The notes below the pieces were generated by a model. The model searched no databases. It worked only from the letters and a program-made list of their open reading frames with translations, and was not told where the DNA came from. This document shows, one piece after another, positions 31,819 to 42,342 of a stretch of 64,000 nucleotides of DNA. Numbering within the stretch: the first letter of the stretch is position 1; every line of letters starts with the position of its first letter. Source of the DNA: Septoria linicola (lineage: Eukaryota; Ascomycota; Dothideomycetes; Mycosphaerellales; Mycosphaerellaceae); assembly GCA_024114885.1 (NCBI GenBank), contig CP099424.1, positions 2,356,001 through 2,420,000 of the forward strand. Reading direction: 5' to 3'. Position numbers and translations under genes: made by a program.

Positions 31819-32149
31819 TGTGCTTATATTGGCATGCAGATGCTCGGCCAGATAGCTGCGCAGATCTGTACAATGGAAGTAGCAATGGCTACTGTTATGG
31901 AGTAAGTGCTAGAGTGAAGGGAATGGCAAGTGGGACACGAGCACTCCAGTCGCGCTTGCCATCTCCACGAAAACGCGACTTCGCACGCGTTGAAGCTAAG
32001 CCTGTTTAGTCTGGAGCCCTGCCGACCACCGATGCGTCTGTGCTTTTCACCGCCAAGGCCCACGACCTCCAATTCTGCGGCTGGACTGAACTTCCAGAAA
32101 AGCAGGTCACGACGACTGCACATACTGGACTTGGCCCAACACCGACAAA
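31819..32149. promoter_or_regulatory. divergent promoter of POL1 and RPL13
   Basis: 331 bp between the two ATGs, serving a replication gene on the left and a ribosomal protein gene on the right. The region holds a cluster of cell-cycle-type boxes annotated separately. No TATA box is obvious. Confidence 0.6.
31966..31990. promoter_or_regulatory. G1/S-type SCB and MCB boxes upstream of POL1
   Basis: CACGAAAA at 31966-31973 matches the Swi4/SBF cell-cycle box. It runs into ACGCGA at 31973-31978, followed by the perfect MluI box ACGCGT at 31985-31990. They lie about 150-170 bp before the POL1 ATG. SBF/MBF factors drive S-phase genes, POL1 included, in yeasts. Function here is inferred from motif and context. 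Confidence 0.55.
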
Positions 32150-33080
32150 ATGGTATGCGCCGCCATCAGAGGACGATATTGCGAGCGATGACTGATGAGA
32201 CAGGATAGGCGATCAAGCACAACCAGCAGATCCCACACAACCGTAAGGACCAGAAACCAGAAATACCCCATGGCATTGACGACAACAACTGACTTTGATC
32301 GCAGACTTCCGCAAGGACTGGCAACGCCGTGTCCGCGTGCACTTCGACCAGGTAAATCCCCATTCGTCATGAATGCTGGCGCGCCTGCAGTGCAAACCAC
32401 GCAAATGAACTTCGAGTTCTGACTTCGATTTTTTCTGCTATAGCCAGGTCGCAAGCAGCGCAGACGCAATGCTCGCCAGGAGAAGGCCGCTAAGGTCGCT
32501 CCACGTCCAGTGGACCGCCTGAGACCTGTCGTCCGCTGCCCAACCATCAAGTACAACCGCCGTGTTCGTGCTGGTCGTGGTTTTTCGCTCGCTGAGCTCA
32601 AGGTACGGAATGGACATTGAGGAAGTTTGGGCAAAAGAATGGACATTGATCAGCGAACAGGAGGCTGGCATTCCACGCAAGCTGGCGCCAACCATCGGTA
32701 TCTCCGTCGACCCTCGCCGACAGAACCTTTCCGACGAGTCGCTCGCTGCCAACGTTGCCCGCCTGAAGGAGTACAAGCAGCGCCTTGTCCTCTTCCCACG
32801 CAAGCTCAAGTCGCAGAAGAACGGCGATGCCTCCAAGGACGAGGTCGCTGCTGCCAAGCAGATTGGCGAGCACCCTCACTCTGGCAAGGTCAAGCTTTCC
32901 AAGCAGGCTTTCCCAATCGACAACAAGGTTGTCATCAAGGAGGGCAAGATCTCCGACTACCCACAGACCGAGAACGCCTACCGCCAGCTCCGTGTCGCCC
33001 GCTCGGATGCTCGTCTCGTTGGCAAGCGCGAGAAGCGTGCGAAGGCCAAGCAGGACGAGGAGGATGCCAAGAAGAAATAG
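32150..33080 (+). CDS. RPL13: 60S ribosomal protein eL13 (RPL13)
   Basis: Five exons: 32150-32152 (the ATG alone), 32209-32242, 32305-32351, 32444-32602 and 32661-33080. Introns are 56, 62, 92 and 58 bp, all GT-AG. They give 220 residues: [20 protein letters not shown] at the start, then [58 protein letters not shown], and a lysine-rich tail ending DAKKK. All are hallmarks of eL13. The protein belongs to the large ribosomal subunit. The exon after the ATG begins GCGATCAAGCAC, and without the first intron there is no start codon in frame. Codon use is C-ending as expected for high expression. Introns in ribosomal genes may host snoRNAs, but none was recognised. Confidence 0.96.
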
Positions 33081-33792
33081 ACGGTTCAAAACCTCACGAT
33101 ATGGAAGTGATGCGATTCAAGTTTGGCGTTGGGAGGAATGATGACAAGTACGATATCACGGAACGTCTGGCGCAGGAAAAAGCGGCATGGCATGATACAA
33201 GCATAGCAAGTCGCATGCGAACCACGTCTTCAATCGCTTCCACGATCAGTTCTTCTCTTTTCGCCGACTATTTTTCACAATTTTTCACGTAGTGACGACT
33301 ATTGATATGCTTCGCTGCTGTCCTAATTCTGACCTCTGGTGGAATACATGCCTTAAATGTTGCAGACGATGAGATCACGTTCGCGAGCACAGCCATATAC
33401 GCAGATCTTTGAAGCAAGCAGAATTCGCAGCGCCGCAGCCATTAGCTAGCGTTTCCAGCTTTTACCGATCGCTCATTGGCTTGTCGCAGACCTCACAATC
33501 CTGCTATCACCAGCAACGGTCTCAACATGGGTCACGCTCACTCCCAGCGAATTCGTACAAGCTCACATATTGTACACTGACGACCGTCACCGCTATGCTC
33601 CTTCCGAAGAACGCTTTCCGGCGTTCCAAACCACTACTGCGGCACAGCCATGAGGCTGTGCCCGTCTTCACAGCCACCACCACCACCACAATTAGTTCAA
33701 CTGTCTCAACGAACCAAGCATCATGAATTGCTTAGCTAAAGCTTCCTGCTTGCTCATAGCAAACCAATCATCGAGAAATACAATTTCTTCAA
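33081..33792. other. intergenic, nothing recognised
   Basis: About 710 bases between RPL13 and the PARG-like gene. It should include the RPL13 3' UTR and the next promoter. No supported gene was seen. Confidence 0.4.
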
Positions 33793-35181
33793 ATGGCTGC
33801 TCATCAATACCTTCTGCCCAACCATCCCTCTCTCACAAGTCTCGATCCTCTCGGCATATGCGAAGATGCAGAAGATTCAGTCAACCACTTTACGCTATGC
33901 AAAGCTCTACTGAAAGCATGCAGAGAAGGTTTCGAGGAAGTTGAAGCACTGCAAGCCCGCAACGAAGACGAACTTCGAAGAGGATGGAGCAAAGCTTTCA
34001 CGACTCTACTCAAGGATATCGCATACAGCTTACATGGCGATGGTGATTTAAAGACAGATGGTTTGGAGGACTTCCTAAACGATTCTACCAAAATCATGAC
34101 CAGCGAGCTGTCAGACTTTCGTAAAGTCCTGTTCAGCCACGCTCTACGACTAGACGATCCTAAGCTGCCATTTGCCAGTGGCAGTCTTGCTAAATTATGC
34201 ACAGAGCATACTCCAAGCCAAATGACCTCTATCGAAGTCGACACGCTCCTAGCACACATGCTCATAGGCACTTTATCAATCCCATCCGGAAACACATGGG
34301 GCCGACCAGGTTTCACAGAGCTCTACGCACGCTCTAGCACTACGGCGCACGCATACCTTCAAACTCTCTTCTCGCACTTCGCAGAAGGTGGTTACAGCCA
34401 TACAGATCCCTCAGGGCAGATCGCCTTTTACCTGCACAACGCTTCAACAATGCCAGACCTCACAACATCCTATCTTCCTACCTTCACGATTCCAACAAGA
34501 ATAGTCCCCGAACCCTCAGAAAACTCCACTCCCTCAGATCCTTCCCGCTCCCACTTCCTCCTCATAGCCGCCCACTCCCAGCCCGGCCCCGGACCCAATG
34601 GCACCCAAGAAGAACGACTCGTCGGCCAGTCTCCCCCTCTCGCACTCATCTCCGTCCTCAAACCCTTGCTCCAACCCGACGAAGCAATCATCACATCTCC
34701 TCTCTGGGCACATAGTTCCTGGTCTGGCCATGGTCGACAAGCGCGCATGACGCAGCTTTTTGACGTGGAGGTGAGACGGAAAGTGAGATATATTGTTGCT
34801 GATGCGCTGGAGTTGGATGTGGTGGATAGATTAGAGGGAGAAGGAGGGATGAGACTGCCGGATTTGAGGGAGGGGAATGTGGAGAGGGAGGTGAGGAAGT
34901 TGTTTGCTGCGTTCAGTGGGGCAAAGGAGGTTTGGGAGAGGGATGAAAGGCAAGGAAGGATGAAGATTGAGATGCCGCCTTGGGGTTGTGGGGCGTTTGG
35001 AGGGGATTTGGCGGCGAAGGTGCAGTGTATGATGATGGCTGCTGCGGTTGCTGGGATGGGGGAAGAGGAGCTGGAGCTTGTGGTCACTGAGGATCGGGAG
35101 AGAGAGCTTGATGGTCTGCCGAAGGGGACTGAGACTGTTAGTGAAATGTATGCTCGATTGACTGCTGGATCGCGGGATTGA
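33793..35181 (+). CDS. divergent poly(ADP-ribose) glycohydrolase-like protein
   Basis: A single exon of 462 residues from ATG 33793. The C-terminal half has the PARG catalytic-domain order. GPGPNGTQEERLVG at about 265-278 stands where PARGs have GGG-x(6-8)-QEE, with the two catalytic Glu at 273-274. LIS(V)LKPLL then leads to a segment like the PARG lid. RRKVRYIVADALELD comes next, and PPWGCGAFGGDLAAKVQCMM at 396-414 matches the PARG WGCGAFGGD loop. The canonical triple-glycine stretch is degenerate (PGPGPNG). The N-terminal 200 residues look like the helical accessory part. PARGs remove poly(ADP-ribose) made by PARP, which filamentous ascomycetes have. Activity here is inferred; family assignment is fairly secure. 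Confidence 0.75.
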   Translation: MAAHQYLLPNHPSLTSLDPLGICEDAEDSVNHFTLCKALLKACREGFEEVEALQARNEDELRRGWSKAFTTLLKDIAYSLHGDGDLKTDGLEDFLNDSTKIMTSELSDFRKVLFSHALRLDDPKLPFASGSLAKLCTEHTPSQMTSIEVDTLLAHMLIGTLSIPSGNTWGRPGFTELYARSSTTAHAYLQTLFSHFAEGGYSHTDPSGQIAFYLHNASTMPDLTTSYLPTFTIPTRIVPEPSENSTPSDPSRSHFLLIAAHSQPGPGPNGTQEERLVGQSPPLALISVLKPLLQPDEAIITSPLWAHSSWSGHGRQARMTQLFDVEVRRKVRYIVADALELDVVDRLEGEGGMRLPDLREGNVEREVRKLFAAFSGAKEVWERDERQGRMKIEMPPWGCGAFGGDLAAKVQCMMMAAAVAGMGEEELELVVTEDRERELDGLPKGTETVSEMYARLTAGSRD

Positions 35182-35311
35182 ATATGCGCTTTTGTCTACT
35201 GCGCTGGAAACCATGCGAGGTGGAACCCTGCATGGACAGTCAATTGTTCCTTCATTATACAATGCCGCGTCTATTGTACACCAGTCATTACTTCCACGGC
35301 CGTCTCTTAGC

Positions 35312-36874
35312 TCAAACTAGTCCGTCATCATTGGAGGTAGCTGCAGGCGCAGTCGGTGCTGTTGTCGCACCTGTCACCGCTGAAACAATTGGAGGTGGCG
35401 GAGCCATTGAAGTCGAAGAGGCTACAGCTGGAGGTGCAGCTGGCTGACTTGGCCGAGCCACTGGCTGTTCTTTCACAGGCTCGTGGTACAGGTGCGTGAA
35501 GACACCATATTTATCGTCATCATCTACGAGCCGTTCGAGATCCTCTGTTTCTGGAGGTAAGGTGCTCAGCAGTCCTTTCCCTGGTCGTGGGTAATTCTCA
35601 GGGTGTACGTCGTCCGTGTATGCCGCATCATCCGGCGAAGGTCCTTGTCCAGCAGGCGGCTTTGTAGTGGCCAAGCTGCCTGATGCCACAGTCGCTGCTC
35701 CACCGTTTGAATGATGCGATGGAATACCGCCGTTGCCATTTGTTTGTGGATTTGCTACCAGCTCCTTGAACCTTGAGTCGAACAGAGGCAGATCAGGTCG
35801 GAACGTCGTTGCTTTGGTCAGAAGCGTTACTAGCATTCCTTGGGATAGGCCCGCAAAGTACTTCCGCCTTTGATCTTCGCTCGCGCCGGTAACGCTGACA
35901 AATTCTGTGACTTCAGCCATGGGTACAGGAACAACTCGAGAAGCTGCGCATGGCTGGCAGTACCACTCCGCATCTTCCTTGTCAATGACTTCCTGAGCAA
36001 TCGGTGGTTTATGACACCATCTATGATATGGCGCATTGCACCCATCGCAGAACACAACAGGATTGCTGGTAGGACTAGTACCACGCAAACATACTTTGCA
36101 GACTGCGGCTTGGGGATTGCGATAATTGTAGGCACGTTTTCGCTTATTCGTCGTGGGTGATGGTGGCGGCGGCACGAAGTTGGTAGGTTTCTGTATCGAG
36201 CGTCCAGATCTCGTTTCTGTTGCTATGGGCGTAATCTCATCACTGGAGTCTGAGTTGCCGTCATCATGCTCATCATCATCGTCGCTTCGCTTTCGTTTTC
36301 CGCCTCGTCCTCCTCTTCCACGACCACTGCCTCGTGGTCGACCTCCACCTCTACCTCTCCCTCGGCCTCGGCCAGAGACGGGAGTTCCATCAGCTGTTCT
36401 GGCAGCAGGGTCGCCATTCGTTGCCAGACCGCCCCGGCCTCGCCCACCTCGCCCTCCACCACGACCTCTTGGCGTGCTATTCGCACTTCCGCTGGCCGGT
36501 ACAGCAGGGATAGCAAATTGATTAGGCGTAGCCATCTGTGTCGCTTGCTGCGTAGGAGCTTTTAGAGGAGATCCAGAGTTGGTTTCTGCTTGAGTGCCGT
36601 TGGCGGAATCTTGGCCGGAGCGACTAGCATCCGGATCTCGTGAGTCTCTCAAATCATTCGTGTCAGCAGCGTCAATGTCCTTCTGAGATGACGACGAGGC
36701 GACGACAACATCAGATCCCTTAGATTCTGAATCAGTCGGCGGCGCTGAAGACAGTCCGGTAGAGTCGGATGGCGGGGCAGCGAGAGTCTGTTCTTGGTTG
36801 CTCTCCCCTGCAGTGTCACCTTCCATCGACCCGGCAGTCAGTGCAGAATCTGCGTCTGGCATTGAGGTATCCAT
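35312..36874 (-). CDS. PHD-finger protein with RGG repeats
   Basis: A single exon of 520 residues from the first ATG at 36874 (MDTSMPDADSALTAG). Residues 1-130 are acidic and disordered. About 134-195 is an arginine-glycine region (RGRGGGRGGRGRGG; GRGRGRGRGGGRPRGSGRGR) that may bind RNA or DNA. A basic nuclear-signal-like GGKRKRSDDDDEHDD follows. The PHD finger spans about 258-312: CKVC, CDGC, YHRWCH and WYCQPC supply the C4HC3 zinc ligands. PHD fingers read histone H3 tails, so a chromatin-associated role is likely. The last 200 residues are P/A/T-rich with a conserved-looking core (DDDKYGVFTHLYHE). Orthology to a named complex subunit was not established. Confidence 0.8.
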   Translation of the reverse strand: MDTSMPDADSALTAGSMEGDTAGESNQEQTLAAPPSDSTGLSSAPPTDSESKGSDVVVASSSSQKDIDAADTNDLRDSRDPDASRSGQDSANGTQAETNSGSPLKAPTQQATQMATPNQFAIPAVPASGSANSTPRGRGGGRGGRGRGGLATNGDPAARTADGTPVSGRGRGRGRGGGRPRGSGRGRGGRGGKRKRSDDDDEHDDGNSDSSDEITPIATETRSGRSIQKPTNFVPPPPSPTTNKRKRAYNYRNPQAAVCKVCLRGTSPTSNPVVFCDGCNAPYHRWCHKPPIAQEVIDKEDAEWYCQPCAASRVVPVPMAEVTEFVSVTGASEDQRRKYFAGLSQGMLVTLLTKATTFRPDLPLFDSRFKELVANPQTNGNGGIPSHHSNGGAATVASGSLATTKPPAGQGPSPDDAAYTDDVHPENYPRPGKGLLSTLPPETEDLERLVDDDDKYGVFTHLYHEPVKEQPVARPSQPAAPPAVASSTSMAPPPPIVSAVTGATTAPTAPAATSNDDGLV

Positions 36875-37933
36875 CACGTCGTATCATGAGGTCGTCATTG
36901 AGAGACACAGGACATGCTTATGCGACGAGTGAAGTCGTTGTATGCTTGGCAAATGTTGGAGCCATGGGGTGAGGTGGTGTGCTCTCTTCGCGCCTGCTTC
37001 CAATGCCGATGGCCCGAACGGAACTCGGGCCGGTCAAGGACAGCTCTGTTTTTGTGTTCTTTGTGGACGCGCTCACGGGTTCATAGTTCATAGTATCAAC
37101 ATCACCTTCTACCGCGATGCGCCTAGCTGTACGGCCAGTCCAAGCAGATTTTTCTCCAAAGACATACATTGCTCATGATTTCGTGATTCATATGGCGATG
37201 CAGAGTGTCATGAAACTGAGCAGAGCAAAACCGACAATTTCACGATGCAGCACAAGGCCCACTGCAGACGGCACGCCCATGCAATAGGACAACAGGTCGT
37301 GCCAAAGGATCAGTTCAGCGGATCATTGAGACAGACTGCATGGGTTCCTAACAACAGATGTCTCGATTCCGCACACAGGCTACATAACGCATGTCCTCGA
37401 GAATAAAAAGCCACATGTTCGCCTGAGGCAGATCGAAGACAGAACGCGCTGATATCTGGCATCGGTTACATGCTCCTGCATATACATGCACGCTATTTGG
37501 ATGCACGCGTCCACGGTCTGGTTCACACGCCTTTCCTGGTCTGGCTTGCCTCGGCGCTTGTTGATCCGGTGTTCCATTGTTTCAAATCTTGATGAGAGCG
37601 GGTTGGCGTCACATGTCCACACATCTTGTGAACTCAGCTATTTTGATGCAGATATCAGCGTTGACTTTTTGCAGGCGCTGCACAGCAGCTACGAAAGAAT
37701 TAGCAGCTTACGCTGGAACGTGATGAAGCTTGTTCAACTCGAAAAGGCTACCTCTAGTGTGCTCGTTTCTCACTAGCAAGCTAGCATTGGTCGGACTAGA
37801 AGCTAAATCAGCCACACAGGATCTCGACAACACTTCAAAAGACATTTGCTGCTCGTTCCGACTCGTTCGCATACTTCATCTCACTGCTTCATCTCACTCT
37901 TGCTCTCACACAGGTTTGAATATCTTGAACGCA
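36875..37933. other. intergenic between divergent genes, nothing recognised
   Basis: About 1.06 kb upstream of both the PHD gene and the MACPF gene. Only short chance frames were seen. No repeats or RNA genes were recognised. Confidence 0.4.
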
Positions 37934-40773
37934 ATGTCTGCTACAGCTTCAGCTGTCGCTGCCGCCGTTGGCATTCCAGCAGTCGCCTCTCCTGTTGCAG
38001 CTGAGAAGGGGAAGACTGAAGAAGATGCTGCAGCTAAGAAGCAGGGTATGTATTACACCATCTGTGAGCTACGATGGAGCTCATCTCAACACCAGAGGCT
38101 ATGAATGCTGCGGTAGCTCGCTTCAAAGACATCTCGACGAGCCTCGGTGGCCACGAGCAGGCGAAGGCGTTCTTCGATACTTATGGCACGGAAGGGTTCA
38201 AGCCCCAGGCTGAAGCCGAGACTGAGCTCGTCAAGCCAAAGGACCTTACACTTGACTCAGACATTAAAGACCACAGCGACAAGAAGTTGAAGATGGCCGA
38301 GCGGCCTGAAGGCTTCGGCGCCAAGTACATTGAAGACCAGCCCTGGGATGTGGAAGAGCCCACGGTGGTCAGTATAGCCTCTGCGCTCAATGTCGAGGAG
38401 TGGCAGGAACTCTTCGACACCACGAAAATGCTTCACGGCTATGTGTTGAATGGTGCAAATGGAATCTCAAGGGCAAGATTCCAGGCATTCCAGCTGAAGC
38501 CTCGACCTGGACAGACTTATACCGACTCAGCCGGTCTCAAACCGGACTTCGAAGTATTCGATGCATCTTCAATCTCGATCAAGGAAACCAAGACTCAGGT
38601 CGAGCGCTCGATGGCTCAAAACGGATTTTCCTCGGAAGCGATATCAGCTTCAGTTGCAGTGGTGAGCTTCTTCGTATCCGGTTGCGCGCCCAGAGCGAGG
38701 TTGTTAGATTTGATCAGTATCTCACTTATTACGGTGTAGTCCACGCCGTATGTCGGTGGTGGTGTATCAGCATCGTACGCTACGGACAGTCAAAAGAGTA
38801 AAGCCAGTTCGGACTTCTCCGATCGACAAGAGTACACTGCTACTTATAACGTGGGTACACGCGCATGACTGCTGCGGCTTCGCTGATCAGATTAGTTTCC
38901 ACGAGCACGTGTGTTCCTGGATGAGCTCAATCTAGAAGTCACTGCGGAATGTGCACAATACTTGGTCAACATCCAGAACGCTGCAAATAAGATCAAAGAC
39001 AACATCGACCGAAAAGCCAAAGCAGACGAAGGTGGGGCTGTTACCAGTGCTAACCGCCTGCTGCAGCAGTTCTATTCCCGCTTCGGTAAGATCAACTTCC
39101 ATCAGATGTCTATTTCTTAGTGGCTGACATGAGTGCTTAGGCCATATCTTTGCTTGCACAGTGCAACTAGGCGGACAGCTGACGTCGACCAAGTCGGCGT
39201 CCTCCTTTGCATCAGTCAAGGACGAGCAAAAGCGGGATGCCATGCAAGCGGCCGTTGCAGTCAGCGTAGAGTCAAAGTTTGTGTCTGCCTCTGCTGGGTA
39301 CAGCAAAGGCAAGACTGATGAAAACGAATCTCGTGCATCCAACACAGACAGTTCCTCCGCCTTGGCATGGAACGCGCGTGGTGGTAACACGCTTCTCTGT
39401 GCGAAGTAAGTGAACGCAAAGATACCCAGCTAACCGAGCATTTCACTATGCATAGGAGTGGGCCATATGCTGACTATAGATCTAGCCCTGCAGCTTGGGC
39501 CAATTCTGTGGCAGACTACCAGCAATGGCGCGTTATGGAGGCAAGTCGTCACAGCGAGCACCATCGTAGCACATGCTAATCCTGAGTAGCAAGAAAATGT
39601 CCTGCCGCTGCCGGAACTGATCAGCAGACTAGAACGGCTCACAGATGGCGGAGCTCTCGCGTGGCCTGGAATTGCGAAGACGTTTCTCACGGTTGCTCAG
39701 AACGAGTACAATCAGATTCCTCCCGTTCCACCAGGCACGTGGACCGGGAAGCTGAGCTTCGAGACGCTCGATGGGCAGAAGGTTATTATCAAAGATGGCT
39801 GTCTTTGTGTCTCAGCTCAAGGCAAAGCTGCTGTTTTCCATGCCCTGGATGCAGACATGAAACGTCGTGACGAAGCTGACCCTCAAATGGCACAGGTCAG
39901 TGTACTCTCAACTGGACGATCAGAGAAGTTGTCAACCTTGACCACTGCTAACAATTTATTCAGCTGTATGCCGACCACCCGCTATTCCTCTTACCCGACA
40001 ATAGGCAAATCGCCCGTCGACCTCAAAGCGAAGGTGGCCAGTTTCCTGGTCTCTGGGTCGACCCACAGAGAACAGACAACAGAATTCTGCCAGACAGCAA
40101 CAACGTCTCCAGATGGTCTCTCCGTCCAGGGTCAGTACTTCCTGCCAGAAATCGGATGATGTCTGCAGCCTGGACTCCAAACAAGATTGTTCTCAAGGAT
40201 GGTGACGAGGTCGGACTGTTCAACCACTCCTACTACGCTGGCGGCTCATACACCACCGTCGACAAACCGCCTATGTTCGCACCCTTTGCGGTCAAGAAAA
40301 GTGATGAAGCAGCCATTCGCGTGTGGAAATTGGATCCGGCGGATTTCAACCCCTTGACAGACGACGAAGTGCGCCTGAAGCCGAACTGGGCATGGACAAG
40401 CCCTGACCGCGCCTCGATACAATCGCTTATGGAACTCAGCGATCGAGGCGCACCAATAAGCCCGACCGAGGAGGCGCAGATCGAGACTTACAGGAAGGTC
40501 TTCACTCTAAGTGGCACGAACTGGCTCGATGAATATGATGTCTTCTTGGACAAGATTTATAGGCAGCTTAGTGTTCTCAACTTCAAGTTCACGAGAGCGA
40601 CTGTGGGAGAGGAGGCATGGATCAAGGCCCGGCAAAATGTTGGCGGCAAACTGCCAGAAATGTTTGATGGGGCGGTAAAAGAGTGGGCTAAGGCAAATGG
40701 TTTCACGCAACCGCCAGGTTCGACTGAACCTAAGATAGAAGCTCTTCGATTGCGGGTCAGATTTGTGAATTGA
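37934..40773 (+). CDS. MACPF-domain protein
   Basis: Eight exons: 37934-38045, 38096-38661, 38740-38850, 38896-39085, 39141-39405, 39456-39540, 39590-39895 and 39964-40773. They total 814 codons with every phase matching. The MACPF signature FGHIFACTVQLGG is created across the exon 4/5 junction at about residues 326-338, after a typical TATYNFPRARVFLDELNLEV segment. MACPF proteins of plants, animals and fungi assemble into membrane-inserting rings, though some fungal members have no shown pore activity. No signal peptide is visible at the A/V-rich N-terminus. The C-terminal 270 residues, including a TWTGKLSF segment, are of unknown role. Intron 6 (39541-39589) uses a GC donor. Function is not assigned beyond the domain. 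Confidence 0.8.
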
Positions 40774-41757
40774 GGGGCTTGTATAGTACATGGTTCAGCA
40801 GCGTTGAAAGCGGATAGATCATGAGCGATGCACCATAGGGCATATACGACACTTTGCACCGGATGGGGGGAGCAATCGCGGCTACATTGCAAGCAACCTC
40901 TCAAGTTCTATCTTCATTCCTGAACGTATGCTGGAGGTGAGCGTTCGACTGTGTCGAGCGCGAGGCATACTTAGAATCGCGCCTTCATCAGCTCTGAGTT
41001 GCAAGATTCAAGCCTTCGCAGAGAGAAACCTCGGTGAACCGGTGTCCTCCCGTCTCGTTGATGCTGACGCGCTCTCGGCGTGCTCGTTGTCTCAAATGCA
41101 CCAGTTTACATGGGTTGTCTCGCGAGACTAACGTTAGCCTGGCTGCGCACGTGGCAAGCCGTCCGTGCATATTGTAAAAGCAACAACTTCACTGCCGTCT
41201 CTGCAAGTCAGCATCACCTTTGAGGTTCATGGGCCCACCGGAGCAATACTATTCGCGCTTCCTGGTATCTGACTTCATGGACGCCGCTTCCTCAGAACAC
41301 CGCGCCTTTCGTCTCTCCCCGAACGAGTCTTGCGCCTCCCTCTACGTCCAGTGCAATTTCCGCCGATCGTCATCGACATTCAGCTGTTCAAGTGCCGCCG
41401 TGCCAGGCCCTACGCAATAAGCGGCTGGCAAGTTTGCGAGGGTCAGCCGCATGTGGCATGAATGAGAGCTGGATCTGCTTGGATACTTCGGGACAACGAC
41501 GTCTCTAAGCTGTTCGATGTTGGCCTATACATTCGTCAGCGTGCTCGAACGTGACAGCACTATCTGTTGGAGGTTGTAACACATGTCGAAGACCTTCAGA
41601 ATGGTTTATCGGAAGGTTAAATCGCTTGTGCTCAAGGACACAGGGCACGTCAGGCCATTGATTGTGGAAATCTAAAATTCAGCATACAGGTCTGCACGCT
41701 ACTTATGGATGTCTAAGGCTCAATTATAGTATCTGGTGATATGAATCAATCACCCGG
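40774..41757. other. intergenic, nothing recognised
   Basis: About 980 bases after the MACPF gene. Only short overlapping frames on both strands and no recognisable feature. Confidence 0.4.
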
Positions 41758-42342
41758 ATGTCTGGCGCGGCCCCAGGACGCCGTGTGACACTACAGTCCA
41801 CAATGCGTGGCATCAGCTTAAGCGCCGCGGATCTTCGGTCTCTAGAACAAACACAGATAAATCTGGAGTTCTGCTATCGACAGCTGGCGTCCTCGCACGA
41901 GATGTGGTTCGTCCCACAAGGTCATCAGGATGGCTTTCGAGCTGCTTCTTTCAGCAGTGAGCCAGTTTTCCCAACACGCGCCACTTCGTTCATGCCTCCA
42001 CAGCAGATGCCTCAACAGTACTTGAACAACACTTTTGGGTTCAGTAACTCTCCTAATAGCGCAGAATCAACCTCGCAGATTGGAACTCTCTTTCCCAGCT
42101 CGCAACCTGGCATACCTGGACTGTCGCTGGATACCCAGATGTTGGATGTTAACGCACAATCAGTACCTCGCTCATCTCAGCTGCAACAGCAGCAGTACCG
42201 GTCCGACGTCACATCAAACGATTTTTTACCAAGCAGACAACTTTGCCGGATGGCCGTGCAAATCGTCATGATATCAGATACTTGGCGCATGAAACAAGAG
42301 TTTTCGACCCGGCTTGTATATGATACCCCTTCACGAGTGTAA
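41758..42342 (+). CDS. small Q/S-rich hypothetical protein
   Basis: ATG 41758 opens a frame of 194 residues. The first 60 residues contain a possible helix (LSAADLRSLEQTQINLEFCY). The middle is rich in P, S, Q and N (PPQQMPQQYLNNTFGFSNSP; SSQLQQQQYRSD), resembling activation-type or scaffold disorder. No known domain is seen. The last 40 residues differ in character and could be intron read-through. It may be a real orphan gene; evidence is frame length and composition only. Confidence 0.35.
   Translation: MSGAAPGRRVTLQSTMRGISLSAADLRSLEQTQINLEFCYRQLASSHEMWFVPQGHQDGFRAASFSSEPVFPTRATSFMPPQQMPQQYLNNTFGFSNSPNSAESTSQIGTLFPSSQPGIPGLSLDTQMLDVNAQSVPRSSQLQQQQYRSDVTSNDFLPSRQLCRMAVQIVMISDTWRMKQEFSTRLVYDTPSRV

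Noticed and set aside
34470..35087. Minus-strand frame of 205 codons rich in Ser and Pro
   Set aside because: Antisense to the PARG-like gene; low complexity arises from the skewed composition there.
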